From Candidatus Krumholzibacteriota bacterium (GTDB taxonomy: Bacteria; Krumholzibacteriota; Krumholzibacteriia; JAJRXK01): DNA of 64,000 nt. The stretch lies in assembly GCA_029262065.1 (NCBI GenBank), contig JAJDAC010000018.1:1-64000 (forward strand), in the 5' to 3' direction. The translations under genes and the position numbers were made by a program. Below are positions 18,151-26,848 of this stretch, in pieces. Every line of letters begins with the position of its first letter. The first letter of the stretch is position 1. The notes under the pieces are model-generated. The model was not told the DNA's origin, did no database searches, and saw only the letters and a list, made by a program, of their open reading frames with translations.

Positions 18151-20832
18151 TCATCGCCTAAGCCCAGACACGGTGCTTTCGTACCGCACACCTTGAGGCA
18201 CGGGAATCGCAACCGGCACCAACCGGGCCGCTTCCTCACCGGTGATTTCGGCGGCATCGACCGCCAAAAACGAGGTGTACCTGGAAACCAGTTGATGGCG
18301 AAGCGCTAGCGCCGTGATCTCACCCCCTGGCGACAGACCGCTTCGCAGGCCGGCTTCGGAGAGCGCCTCGATTTCTCGCCTTGCCCAAAGAACTGGAAGC
18401 GCGCGCACCTGCTGCTCGCGACTGTCCAGATCGACCTCCAACTCGATCGAATGCGTCTTTCCGCCCATGCGGCCCGACACCTTCACGCGCGTGGTTCCGC
18501 CCCCCTCGTAGCGCCCCGTCAGCAACAGCGGACGGCCTACGAAAACGTCGTGAATTGCACGCGGGTAAACATTCGATACCCGCATGGCGCCCCAGTCGAT
18601 CTCTATGTCGGTCAGCGCGGGACGCCGTACGCGGTCGTAGAATCGATCGACCTCCACCGGGTCACGATTGCCGGTGATATAGGCCACAGCCCCTTTGCCG
18701 TACCGGGCCAATCCCTCGAGCAGGTGACGGTTGGGCGATGTACCCACACCGAAGCTGAAAATCCTCGAGTCGCCAACCTTGTCCACGACCGCGCTGAAGA
18801 TTTCGTTCTCGTTTCCGATAAAACCGTCGGTCATGAACGAAACCACGCGCTCGCGCGACGGGTCATGGGCAAAATCGAGCGCGGCCTTGATCCCCTCGAC
18901 CATTCGCGTTCCGCCGCTACCGTGGAGCGACTGCACGAACTGCAATCCACGCGCCACGTTCTCAGCCGTCGCGGGAATCATCGCCGCACCCAGACTCGAC
19001 GCACTCTCGGAGAATCGAATGATCTGGAACGTATCGTCGGGCTTCAGATGCGTCAGTGCGCGAGACATTGCCCGTTTGGCGACTTCAATGGGCCAGCCAC
19101 TCATGCTACCCGAGCAGTCCAACACGAAGACGAACTCCACCGGTGAACGCGGCAACGCGTCGGCCTGCGCCGGCGGAATGAGCATCATCGAGAAGTACTT
19201 GTCCGGCCCCTCCTGCTGAGTAATCACGGCCGGCTTCAGCTCGTTTGCGGCCACCCGATACCGAAGGACAAAATCCTTGTTGGGAATTGTATCGAGGGGG
19301 CTGAGCGTCACGCGGGTCTGCGCTTCGTCCAGGCTTCCACGGTCGACGACGTGATTGATGCTAAGAAGCTCCTCGATAGCCATTCCCGCGTTGATATCGA
19401 GAATAAGATCGACGTCGTGCCCACTACGCTCGTTGGGAGCCAAGTACTCCACGGTAGTATCTTGCTTGCTCTGACCACTGCGCCCGCGAGCCACCGCCGC
19501 CACTCCCCCGGTGAATCCCGGAGGGTTGTAGCGCGGCCCCACGACCATGGGAAACACGAACTCGAACCAGCCGTCGACGTAGGCCAGGGTGTTGAAGTAG
19601 CGAAGGCTGACATCCACCGTCTTCCCCGGCTCGATGTTGGCCACTTCCTGGATGAAGATGTTTGGACGCTCTTGCGAGAGCAACGAAGCTACATGGCCGC
19701 GCCGCTTGGCCTGTTCGTAGATCTCTCGTGCTTGCGCACGTTCGCGCACGATACCGCGAATGGTTCTTCCGCCCACCTCGAGCAGGAAGTCGTGCACGGC
19801 CGCATTGCTGGGCAACGGAAAAACGTACTTCGCCTCGATTTTCTCCTCGAAGGGGTTGTGGAACGTCTGCTCCACTTCCACGTTGGCGATGTACCCATCG
19901 ATGCGCGCATCCACGTGGGTGTGACGGAGCGGGAGCGGTATCTCAGTACCGTCTTGATCGATTGTGGTGAGCGCGCCCGAACCAGGACCGTCTCTCGGCT
20001 TCGCCGCATCCGACTCAGCGGCCTCAATGACCCAGACTTCGGTCTGAGGCGGAAGCTGACTCATCGATCCGAGCGGATCGTCCACGTTCACTCCGTCGAT
20101 TCGAAACGAGATTTCTCCGCCCCGCCCCCCTCGCACGTGGAGCTCACCGTCGCGCGATACGATTCCCGCCTGGCTACCCACCCCCGCCTCCACAGTGTCT
20201 ACCGCGTAACCGACGAGGTCCTCCGAGCCGATCGTTTGGACCGTTTCGGTGTTCTTGACTTCGACCATGATCGCATCACCACTGACGTCGAAGACCTCGA
20301 ACTTCTTCACGACAGTAACCTGGGCGTCGAACGGTGGGAGAACCTGGTCGCCGTTGATCTCCACCGTTTGATGGATAGGCTTGAACCCCAGGTACAGGAC
20401 CTTGAGGTCGTAACGGTCCTGGGGAATGCGCTCGAACGCGAACCGGCCCGTGTGATCCGTCATGACCTCAAACAGGAGCGAGTCGCCCAACCGACGCAGC
20501 ACGACGTTCGCAAACGACAACGGCTCGTGGGTCTCGGCGTTTCGCAGAGAACCTTCGAATCGAGCCGTGGGGATCGGGGTTGGCAACGGCTCAGAACGCG
20601 GCGCGCGAGCCGGCGCGGGTGCGGGACTCGAACCTCGAGCTGAATCTGGAGAGCCCGCCGGACGTGATGCGTCCGCTCTCTCAGAAACGCGTTCATTCTC
20701 GGTCTCTCGTGAGGCTGCTTGAACCGGCACACTTTCATTGCTCTCGGGATCCTGTGGCACGATCGGTTCTTCGCCGCAGCCAATCGACACGGCCGCCAAG
20801 AGTGCGACGACCAGGGTAGTTTCAAGCTTCAT
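18151..20832 (-). CDS. Lipoprotein with carboxypeptidase-regulatory, TonB-plug-like, VIT and vWA domains
   Basis: 893 residues. Lipoprotein signal with Cys19 (VSIGC), then a Pro/Ala/Ser-rich linker to about residue 85. Residues 90-160 are a CarboxypepD_reg-like fold (RFEGSLRNAETHEPLSFANV). Residues ~180-275 resemble a TonB-dependent receptor plug (GELHVRGGRGGEISFRIDGV, VNVDDP) but no beta-barrel follows. Residues ~300-450 are a VIT domain (VEVEQTFHNPFEEKIEAKY, EPGKTVDVSLRYFNTL). Residues ~564-740 are a von Willebrand A domain with an intact MIDAS (LDCSGSMSGW, MTDGFIGNE). The start is set by GGGAGAAG upstream and a 4-bp overlap with the cohesin-like gene. It is the last gene of an ECF-sigma operon; a surface adhesion or sensing role is inference. 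Confidence 0.85.
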   Translation of the reverse strand: MKLETTLVVALLAAVSIGCGEEPIVPQDPESNESVPVQAASRETENERVSERADASRPAGSPDSARGSSPAPAPARAPRSEPLPTPIPTARFEGSLRNAETHEPLSFANVVLRRLGDSLLFEVMTDHTGRFAFERIPQDRYDLKVLYLGFKPIHQTVEINGDQVLPPFDAQVTVVKKFEVFDVSGDAIMVEVKNTETVQTIGSEDLVGYAVDTVEAGVGSQAGIVSRDGELHVRGGRGGEISFRIDGVNVDDPLGSMSQLPPQTEVWVIEAAESDAAKPRDGPGSGALTTIDQDGTEIPLPLRHTHVDARIDGYIANVEVEQTFHNPFEEKIEAKYVFPLPSNAAVHDFLLEVGGRTIRGIVRERAQAREIYEQAKRRGHVASLLSQERPNIFIQEVANIEPGKTVDVSLRYFNTLAYVDGWFEFVFPMVVGPRYNPPGFTGGVAAVARGRSGQSKQDTTVEYLAPNERSGHDVDLILDINAGMAIEELLSINHVVDRGSLDEAQTRVTLSPLDTIPNKDFVLRYRVAANELKPAVITQQEGPDKYFSMMLIPPAQADALPRSPVEFVFVLDCSGSMSGWPIEVAKRAMSRALTHLKPDDTFQIIRFSESASSLGAAMIPATAENVARGLQFVQSLHGSGGTRMVEGIKAALDFAHDPSRERVVSFMTDGFIGNENEIFSAVVDKVGDSRIFSFGVGTSPNRHLLEGLARYGKGAVAYITGNRDPVEVDRFYDRVRRPALTDIEIDWGAMRVSNVYPRAIHDVFVGRPLLLTGRYEGGGTTRVKVSGRMGGKTHSIELEVDLDSREQQVRALPVLWARREIEALSEAGLRSGLSPGGEITALALRHQLVSRYTSFLAVDAAEITGEEAARLVPVAIPVPQGVRYESTVSGLRR

Positions 20833-21296
20833 GGTTCTTCTCCCGGAACGGTTTCCACGTCGGCCGCGATCAACTCGCCATCGACCGACGTCGCCGCGCG
20901 CAGGTGCGCGACCAACTTGGGAATCGATTGCTCGCGCATCCGGAAGTGAAGGCGTGCGACTCGAGTACGATGAGTAGGAAACGGCCCGTCGAGTTGAAAG
21001 GAGGCCAGAATCACTCGGTGGTGCAGGAAAGCGGCGGCGTCAAAGGTAGGTGGACGAGCGAACGCGGGGTGCTCGCCGCCCTCGATCCCTACCAGTTCCA
21101 TCGCGTGGGTCTCGTCTTCGATTTCGATCTGCCACGAAGCAAGAGGCCAATCTCCGGAATCGACGAAGACATCGATGGCGAGGAATCGGCTGGACTCGGT
21201 GTGGGCCTCGCTTGCGACCGCCGCACCGAGCCGGTCATTGGGCGAACCCGCGGCCACGAGCGCCAATGAAAGCGCAACCAACGGAGCCCCGATCAT
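20829..21296 (-). CDS. Exported cohesin-like small protein
   Basis: 155 residues with an N-terminal signal peptide (MIGAPLVALSLALVAAG). The mature part reads as a beta-sandwich: LAIDVFVDSGDWPLASWQIEI, then VILASFQLDGPFPTHRTRVA and RLHFRM, an order like that of cohesin-type domains which recognise dockerins. The similarity is by eye and partial. Both ends overlap neighbours by ATGA: the membrane dockerin protein upstream and the plug-VIT-vWA lipoprotein downstream, so the three are made together. If the cohesin reading is right, its natural partner is the dockerin encoded just before it. Confidence 0.6.
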   Translation of the reverse strand: MIGAPLVALSLALVAAGSPNDRLGAAVASEAHTESSRFLAIDVFVDSGDWPLASWQIEIEDETHAMELVGIEGGEHPAFARPPTFDAAAFLHHRVILASFQLDGPFPTHRTRVARLHFRMREQSIPKLVAHLRAATSVDGELIAADVETVPGEEP

Positions 21297-21709
21297 GATG
21301 GCCCCAATCGCACCGCGGCGGCTAGCAGGTACCGCACGTCGTCTTCGTCGAAGTACCCGTCGCGGTTCACATCCCCACCGAAATACAACTCGCCACTGCG
21401 TAAGGCCAAAGCCAGCCGGTGGACGTCGGCAATGTCGACCACCCCGTTCCCATCTATGTCCCCAGCATGCAATGCACCTGGCGATTGCTGGCGGAACATG
21501 AGAACGGCCAGAACCGCCGCCAATGCAACTCGTCGCGTCCAGAGCCTCACCGGCGACGGCCCCCTGGCTCCCGCCTTCGCCCGCGCCGTTTCCAGGAGAT
21601 CGGACGGCACTGCAACGCCGCGTGAGGGCGGAGCCCCATAGGCTTCCCTCAGATCACGTTGCAGGCCTATGGGAGCCAATTGGTTCGATGACTTGCGGTC
21701 GCGTGGCAC
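21293..21709 (-). CDS. Single-pass membrane protein with C-terminal dockerin-like module (possible anti-sigma)
   Basis: 138 residues starting at GTG (21709), five bases after AAGGAG. A polar cytosolic N-terminus (~55 residues, with VPSDLLETARAKA) precedes one membrane helix (RRVALAAVLAVLMF), and the outside part is two EF-hand-type calcium loops in dockerin arrangement: DIDGNGVVDIADVHRLALAL and DVNRDGYFDEDDVRYLLAAA. It follows an ECF sigma gene by 49 bp. The layout (cytosolic segment, one helix, periplasmic sensor) and the position suggest a membrane anti-sigma or sigma partner whose sensor is a dockerin; no zinc-binding anti-sigma motif is seen, so this is inference. Confidence 0.7.
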   Translation of the reverse strand: MPRDRKSSNQLAPIGLQRDLREAYGAPPSRGVAVPSDLLETARAKAGARGPSPVRLWTRRVALAAVLAVLMFRQQSPGALHAGDIDGNGVVDIADVHRLALALRSGELYFGGDVNRDGYFDEDDVRYLLAAAVRLGPS

Positions 21710-21758
21710 GGGTCACTCCTTCTTCTACCCACTACATGCAACGACCACCGCAATAGGT

Positions 21759-22334
21759 TCATCCGACCCCGAAGTTTTGTCCGCGCTGCTCAAGAAAGTA
21801 GTCCCTGGTATTCGGATCCAGGCGCAATCTGCCCATTGCGTGGTGCAGGCGCGATTTGACGGTGCCCAGCGGAATTGACAGTGCACTGGCGATGTCCAAC
21901 AACGAGAAATCGTCAACGAACCGGAGAATCACCACCTCCGCCTGGGCGGGCGGCAAAGCTTGAATAGCCAGATGCAAGGGGGAGCCGACGAAGGGTTCGG
22001 CCGGTTCGAACGCCAGCGCGGGCGGGGGCATGGATTCACCAAGCACGGTCAGGCGATCTCGAGCCTGGCGCGAGCGCAAAGCAACCCGGCGCACGATGGG
22101 ATACAGGTAAGTAGTGAGTTTCGCCGTAAGCCGAAGCGTCGGAAGCTTCTCGAGCAGGATCAGGAAAACCGACTGCGCTGCGTCTTCGGCCATTTCGTCC
22201 TCGCCGCAGAAGCGACGGGCAACCACCCGGGCCCAGGGGAAGTAACGCGAGTAGAGCGCTTCGAACCCCGCAGCGTCGCCGCGCTGAAACCGGTCTATCA
22301 GTTCCTGATCGGCAAGGTCCCCCCACACGTCCAC
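21759..22334 (-). CDS. ECF RNA polymerase sigma factor
   Basis: 191 residues from GTG at 22334 (GAGGA upstream). Region 2 is at residues ~25-90 (FEALYSRYFPWARVVARR, EDAAQSVFLILLEKL) and region 4 at ~125-175 (LPPAQAEVVILRFVDDFSLL, SIPLGTVKSRLHHAMGRLR). It heads a four-gene operon with the dockerin membrane protein, the cohesin-like protein and the plug-VIT-vWA lipoprotein, and presumably controls it. It belongs to a different ECF group from the sigma factor at 924-1511. The 180-bp spacer to the divergent flippase gene should contain its promoter; I could not pick a convincing one. Confidence 0.9.
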   Translation of the reverse strand: MDVWGDLADQELIDRFQRGDAAGFEALYSRYFPWARVVARRFCGEDEMAEDAAQSVFLILLEKLPTLRLTAKLTTYLYPIVRRVALRSRQARDRLTVLGESMPPPALAFEPAEPFVGSPLHLAIQALPPAQAEVVILRFVDDFSLLDIASALSIPLGTVKSRLHHAMGRLRLDPNTRDYFLEQRGQNFGVG

Positions 22335-22514
22335 GCGACTCAGTCCTCGTCTGTGGGGTTACGAGGAACATGCGTATTCAGAACCGACCGCGCAAGCCGA
22401 CATAATGGACAAACCCATTGCCAGGGCTCGATAGCATGCCCTAGGCTCTCGATTCGGCTCGCCGCACTCCCATCTTCACTCCTCGCGCGGCCCCCCTTCT
22501 TCCGCAGTGATCTC

Positions 22515-24032
22515 ATGAGTACCGCGATCCACCGTAGCGTACTGTTCAACTGGTTCGGCCTGGGCGTGAAGATCCTCGTGGGTTTTCTGCTCCTGCCCTA
22601 CGTGGTGGGAAAACTGGGCGCGACCGGCTACGGGCAATACCTGTTCATCGTGGCCTTGTTTGGCTACAGCGACATCTTCGACTTCGGTCTTCGTGCCGCC
22701 GTACTGCGATACGTGGCCCAGTTCACCGCCCGGGGCGAAACCGAGCGGATGAACGCCACCCTGGGCACGGTCTTCGGCTACTACCTGATCATTGCGGCGT
22801 GCGTCCTGGTGCTCGGTTTGCTCGCGTGGCTGTTTCCACAGCCATGGCTTGTGCCCGAGGGCGCATCTTCGCGGTTCACACTGTACATCCTGATCTTCGC
22901 GGGTGCCGCGGCGTCACTGTTCTTCCGCCTGGGCTGGCAGAGCGTGTTGTGGGCACGCGAGCGATACGACATTTCCAATGTAGCCGAACTATTTGCATTC
23001 ATGGTCCGGGTCACGTTCCTGGTGGTGTTTCTCTCCCGCGGCTACGGGGTGATAACTCTGGTCCTGGCTGACTTGCTCGAGAACGTACTCAGCTTTCTCA
23101 TCCATCGCGCCATCATTGCCCGAAAGTTCCCCGAAATCCGCCCGCGGTGGTTCAGCGGCCGTCACGATGATGTCCGCGCCCTGGCCAACTATAGCGTGTG
23201 GGTGTTTCTGAACGGCGTGTCCGCGCAGCTCCGTTTCCGCGCGCCCAATCTGGTCATCGGCTGGGTGTTGACCGCGGCCGACGTTGCCCTGTTCGGAGTG
23301 GCGGCCCGCATCCAGTCCTACTTGTTCCAGATCTCCACCGCGATGAATGCGCCCTTCCGAACACGGATGTCGGCGCTGGAAGGAACCAACGACTGGGACG
23401 CATTGCGCGATCTGTTCCTGCGCGCCACCCAGCTCATCACCATGCTCGCGGTGACCTCCACCGGCATCCTGTTCGTTTTCGGCGACCGGTTCCTACAGGC
23501 GTGGGTGGGCGAGGAATTGGGCGAAGGCATTGCACAGAGTATCCGCGTGTTGCAGATCTTGTTGCCCGCCCTGGCCGCCGAAATGTCACAGCTGGCGGCT
23601 ACCAGCGCCCTGTATGCAGCGGCCCGCCATCAGTGGTTGTCGGGGATCATACTCGGTGAAGCCCTGGCCATCCTGGGGCTGGGTATCTTCCTCACCTTGA
23701 AGTACGGCGTGGTGGGAGCCGCGCTGGGTACGGCGATCCCCATCCTGGCCAACAAGCTGTTCCTGCAGTCGCTGTTTTCGTGTCGAAAGCTCGGCGTACC
23801 GTATGCGCAGTACCTGCGCCGGGGGATTCTGGGGCCGGTCATGTCTGGTGTGCTGACGATTCCCCTGCTGTACGGCCTGAAGGTCATCTGGAAGCAGGAC
23901 AACCTCATTGCGGTATTTACCCAAATGGGTCTTTCACTGATCCCATTTGCGGTTTGCGCGTGGTTTTTGGCCCTGGATCCGCGCGACCGTCAACGCCTTC
24001 ACGAGATACTCGGCGGTCTGGTTCGCCGCTGA
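22515..24032 (+). CDS. Oligosaccharide flippase (Wzx/MATE-like)
   Basis: 505 residues, about 12-14 membrane segments, of the polysaccharide transporter family in the MOP superfamily. The N-terminus NWFGLGVKILVGFLLLPYVV, GATGYGQYLF and DFGLRAAVLRYVAQF are typical. It would flip undecaprenyl-linked glycan units across the inner membrane. The ATG at 22515 is the family-like start; an open frame extends far upstream into the divergent spacer but codes for nothing recognisable. It starts a polysaccharide group with the methyltransferase, amidotransferase and glycosyltransferase that follow. GC-rich codon use is the same as in neighbours, so there is no sign of recent transfer. Confidence 0.85.
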   Translation: MSTAIHRSVLFNWFGLGVKILVGFLLLPYVVGKLGATGYGQYLFIVALFGYSDIFDFGLRAAVLRYVAQFTARGETERMNATLGTVFGYYLIIAACVLVLGLLAWLFPQPWLVPEGASSRFTLYILIFAGAAASLFFRLGWQSVLWARERYDISNVAELFAFMVRVTFLVVFLSRGYGVITLVLADLLENVLSFLIHRAIIARKFPEIRPRWFSGRHDDVRALANYSVWVFLNGVSAQLRFRAPNLVIGWVLTAADVALFGVAARIQSYLFQISTAMNAPFRTRMSALEGTNDWDALRDLFLRATQLITMLAVTSTGILFVFGDRFLQAWVGEELGEGIAQSIRVLQILLPALAAEMSQLAATSALYAAARHQWLSGIILGEALAILGLGIFLTLKYGVVGAALGTAIPILANKLFLQSLFSCRKLGVPYAQYLRRGILGPVMSGVLTIPLLYGLKVIWKQDNLIAVFTQMGLSLIPFAVCAWFLALDPRDRQRLHEILGGLVRR

Positions 24033-24082
24033 TCGGCCGACCCGCTTGACCCAGGCGAGGTCCAAGCGCGATACTCGTGCAC

Positions 24083-24928
24083 ATGGAACGCAGTCGCGAA
24101 CAGCTAGAGAAGCATTTCAACCTCGAGACCAAACTCGCGCGTGAAATCCTGGATAGTCCCCGGGAGAAGCGCACCGAGGTTACCAAGGCCTGCTACAACC
24201 GGCTGTATAGTGAGATCTCCGACCACAACTACTTCCAGATCTCCAAGACCGACGAGCGATTGCGCTCGCAGGCCGCACGGTTGTATGCGCACCTGGTCGG
24301 CACAGACAAGGACGTCCTCGATCTCGGGTGCGGAGTTGGCGATCGCGCGGCGGTAATCTCCGAGGCCGGCAATCGCTGTACCGGAGTAGAAATCTCCGCC
24401 GAGATCCTGGAGACGGCGCGTCAGAAGCACCCCGAGGTCCACTTCGAAGTCGACGATGCGATCTACCTGCGAAACTTCGAACCGGATTCCTTCGACGTGG
24501 TGTTGTCCAGCCAGATGCTCGAACACCTGCATCCCGACGACGTCCCCCTCCACTTCGAGTCCGTTGCCCGTGTTCTCAGACCGGGTGGCATCTACTATCT
24601 GGACACGCCGAATCGGCTGCTCGGTCCATCGGATGTGAGCAAGTATTTCAATTGCAAGGTCGCCCAGGGCTTCCACCTGAAGGAATGGACCTACCGCGAG
24701 CTGCTTGATCTCATGTCCAAGTATGGATTCACCGGATTCCGTTCACCGGTATGGCGCCAGACATCTTTGCTGGAGAAACCCCAACGCTCCAAGCGTGTGA
24801 TGTTGCCGGCGGCATGGAAGGTTCCGTGTGAACAGCTGGCGGCGTGGGTGGATCGACCAGCGTTCAGTCGGCTGATGAACAAGCCGGTTCGACTCGACAT
24901 CCTGCTGGAAGCTCACCTGAGCAAATAG
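24083..24928 (+). CDS. Class I SAM-dependent methyltransferase
   Basis: 281 residues. Rossmann motif I is DVLDLGCGVGDRAA; the acidic end of strand 2 is in CTGVEISAE; motif II/III is DVVLSSQMLEHLHPDD and the following VLRPGGIYYLDTPN is the usual post-motif. SAM binding is therefore likely, on a small molecule or glycan acceptor given the flippase upstream (51-bp gap). A basic C-terminal third holds a possible acceptor site. An in-frame GTG lies two codons earlier at 24077; neither start has a good ribosome site. It ends one base from the convergent asparagine-synthase gene. Confidence 0.85.
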   Translation: MERSREQLEKHFNLETKLAREILDSPREKRTEVTKACYNRLYSEISDHNYFQISKTDERLRSQAARLYAHLVGTDKDVLDLGCGVGDRAAVISEAGNRCTGVEISAEILETARQKHPEVHFEVDDAIYLRNFEPDSFDVVLSSQMLEHLHPDDVPLHFESVARVLRPGGIYYLDTPNRLLGPSDVSKYFNCKVAQGFHLKEWTYRELLDLMSKYGFTGFRSPVWRQTSLLEKPQRSKRVMLPAAWKVPCEQLAAWVDRPAFSRLMNKPVRLDILLEAHLSK

Positions 24929-24929
24929 C

Positions 24930-26846
24930 TCAGGTCGACAACGGTGACATGGGCTGAGCCCCATTTCCGTCGACGAAAGTCTGCGCCCACAATTCCAACA
25001 TGAGCAGCAACCACAGCCGGTGGGTGTGATTCTGCTGACCCCGCTCGTGGTGATCGATCATGCGACTCACGGCATCTACATCAAACCAACCGCGGCCCTG
25101 AAACCGCGGACTGGTAAGTTGTTCACGTAGGGTCCCGCGTAAATCGCCCTTGAACCACGATCCTACCGGCACGCTGAACCCCTGCTTCTTTCGGTACAGC
25201 CATTCGCGCGGAAGCACTCCGCCGTTCGCGAGGGATTCCTTCAGATGGTGTTTCAGATTACCACCGGGAAACTTCAGGCTCACGGGCAACCGCGCGGCAT
25301 GTTCCATGAGAACATGATCCAGAAACGGTGAGCGACATTCGAGGCTATGCGCCATCGAAGTTCGATCTACCTTGGGCAACAGGGCGCCGGGCAAGTAGGT
25401 GGCAATATCACTGCGCATCTTGCGGTCGGCCGCGTCGTCGGCGAAGGCCGCACCGTAACTCGCGCGGAACACGTCCAACGCCTCGTGATCTCCAACGGTG
25501 GCCGCAAAGTCAGGCGAGTAGATCCGATGCCGAAGGTCAGAACGGAACACCATCATGGCGTGCGCGTAGGTAGTGGCCTCATCCATGCGTGTGAGCCGCT
25601 GAAGGTGCAAAGCTCGATCGACCAGGGGTGCCCGTTGCAAACCCCGCGGTAGACGAGGAAGCGTAGCCTCGGCCAACACCCGGACAGCACGAGGGATTCG
25701 CTGGTATCGCTCCAGTTCGTTCAGACCACTGTAGCGTCGATACCCACAGAACGATTCGTCACCACCATCGCCATTCAATGCCACGGTGACGTGGCGCCTG
25801 GTCATCTGCGCCAGGTACCACGAAGGCAGGGCGGCTACGTCGCCAAAGGGCTCATCGAAGTGCCATACGATCTTCGGCAAGATGTCGAGCGCATTGGGCT
25901 CAACCACGAATTCCTCGTGTTTGGTCTCGAATTTCTCGGCTACCTGGCGGGCGTAGGGCAGCTCGTTGAAGTCGCCTTCCTGGAAGCCGATGGAGAATGT
26001 CCGAAGGTCACCGGTTATATGACGACGCATGAACGCCACCACCGCCGATGAGTCCACGCCGCCGCTCAGGAAGCAACCCAGCGGAACTTCGCTCTCCAGG
26101 CGAATCCTAACGGCTTCGTCGGCCAAGGCCAGGGTTTGCTCCTCGGCCTCGGCCACCGAAATGTCCACCTTGGGACGATAGGAAAGCTCCCAGTACGGCT
26201 GCTCCAACATACGGCCGTCACGCAGCACCAGACGATGAGCAGGAAGCAACTTGCGGATTCCACGGAAAATGGAGCGTGGCGCCGGCACGTACTGGTAGGT
26301 CAGATATTCGTCGATGGCCACGGGATCCACGTCGCGTGAAACGCCAGGGACCACGAGCAACGATTTCAGCTCCGAGGCAAACGCGAACCCCGAATCGGTC
26401 TGGGTGTAGTACAACGGCTTCTTGCCCACGCGATCGCAAGCCAGTACGAGCTCCCGACTGCGCGGGTCCCAAACGGCCAGGGCAAACATACCTCGCAGGT
26501 CGTCCAGGAAATCCGCGCCCTTCTGCTCGTACAGCCGGAGCACGCACTCCGTATCGGACTTGGTTTGAAACTTGTGTCCTTGCCGGGTCAGAGCCGCTCT
26601 GAGTTCGCGATAGTTGTAGATTTCGCCGTTGAACACGAGCGCGCACCCGGTTTGCGAGCTCACCATGGGCTGCTGGCCCGTGGCCAGGTCGATGATCGAG
26701 AGTCGCTGGTGGCCCAAACCCACGTCGTCGTTGCACCAGAACCCCTCTTCGTCGGGCCCGCGATGCTCGAGTTGCTTGGCCATGCGGCGCACCACGAGTT
26801 CCTGCGAACTCTGGCCGGGATGCACAATGCCCACGATGCCGCACAT
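24930..26846 (-). CDS. asnB: Asparagine synthase (glutamine-hydrolysing)-like amidotransferase
   Basis: 638 residues, full length. The mature N-terminal Cys2 (MCGIVGI) is the glutaminase nucleophile, with GPDEEGFW, FNGEIYNYRELR and DTECVLRLYE of the class-II amidotransferase domain (1-~210). The synthetase domain has the ATP pyrophosphatase loop CFLSGGVDSSAVVAF and later motifs ALNGDGGDESFCGYRRY and DRTSMAHSLECRSPFLD. It may make asparagine, but in glycan clusters such proteins often amidate sugar acids or are linked to exosortase/polysaccharide loci, and here it is followed 2 bp later by the start of a GT4 gene's stop, i.e. it is the second gene of a glycosyltransferase-first operon. Confidence 0.85.
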   Translation of the reverse strand: MCGIVGIVHPGQSSQELVVRRMAKQLEHRGPDEEGFWCNDDVGLGHQRLSIIDLATGQQPMVSSQTGCALVFNGEIYNYRELRAALTRQGHKFQTKSDTECVLRLYEQKGADFLDDLRGMFALAVWDPRSRELVLACDRVGKKPLYYTQTDSGFAFASELKSLLVVPGVSRDVDPVAIDEYLTYQYVPAPRSIFRGIRKLLPAHRLVLRDGRMLEQPYWELSYRPKVDISVAEAEEQTLALADEAVRIRLESEVPLGCFLSGGVDSSAVVAFMRRHITGDLRTFSIGFQEGDFNELPYARQVAEKFETKHEEFVVEPNALDILPKIVWHFDEPFGDVAALPSWYLAQMTRRHVTVALNGDGGDESFCGYRRYSGLNELERYQRIPRAVRVLAEATLPRLPRGLQRAPLVDRALHLQRLTRMDEATTYAHAMMVFRSDLRHRIYSPDFAATVGDHEALDVFRASYGAAFADDAADRKMRSDIATYLPGALLPKVDRTSMAHSLECRSPFLDHVLMEHAARLPVSLKFPGGNLKHHLKESLANGGVLPREWLYRKKQGFSVPVGSWFKGDLRGTLREQLTSPRFQGRGWFDVDAVSRMIDHHERGQQNHTHRLWLLLMLELWAQTFVDGNGAQPMSPLST

Positions 26847-26848
26847 GG

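Noticed and set aside
19351..20643. 430-codon open frame opposite the plug-VIT-vWA gene
   Set aside because: Antisense to a gene with intact domains and GC-rich third positions; the antisense product has no known features.
21960..22514. In-frame extension upstream of the flippase ATG
   Set aside because: It runs through the divergent spacer and antisense to the ECF sigma gene; the family N-terminus begins at 22515.
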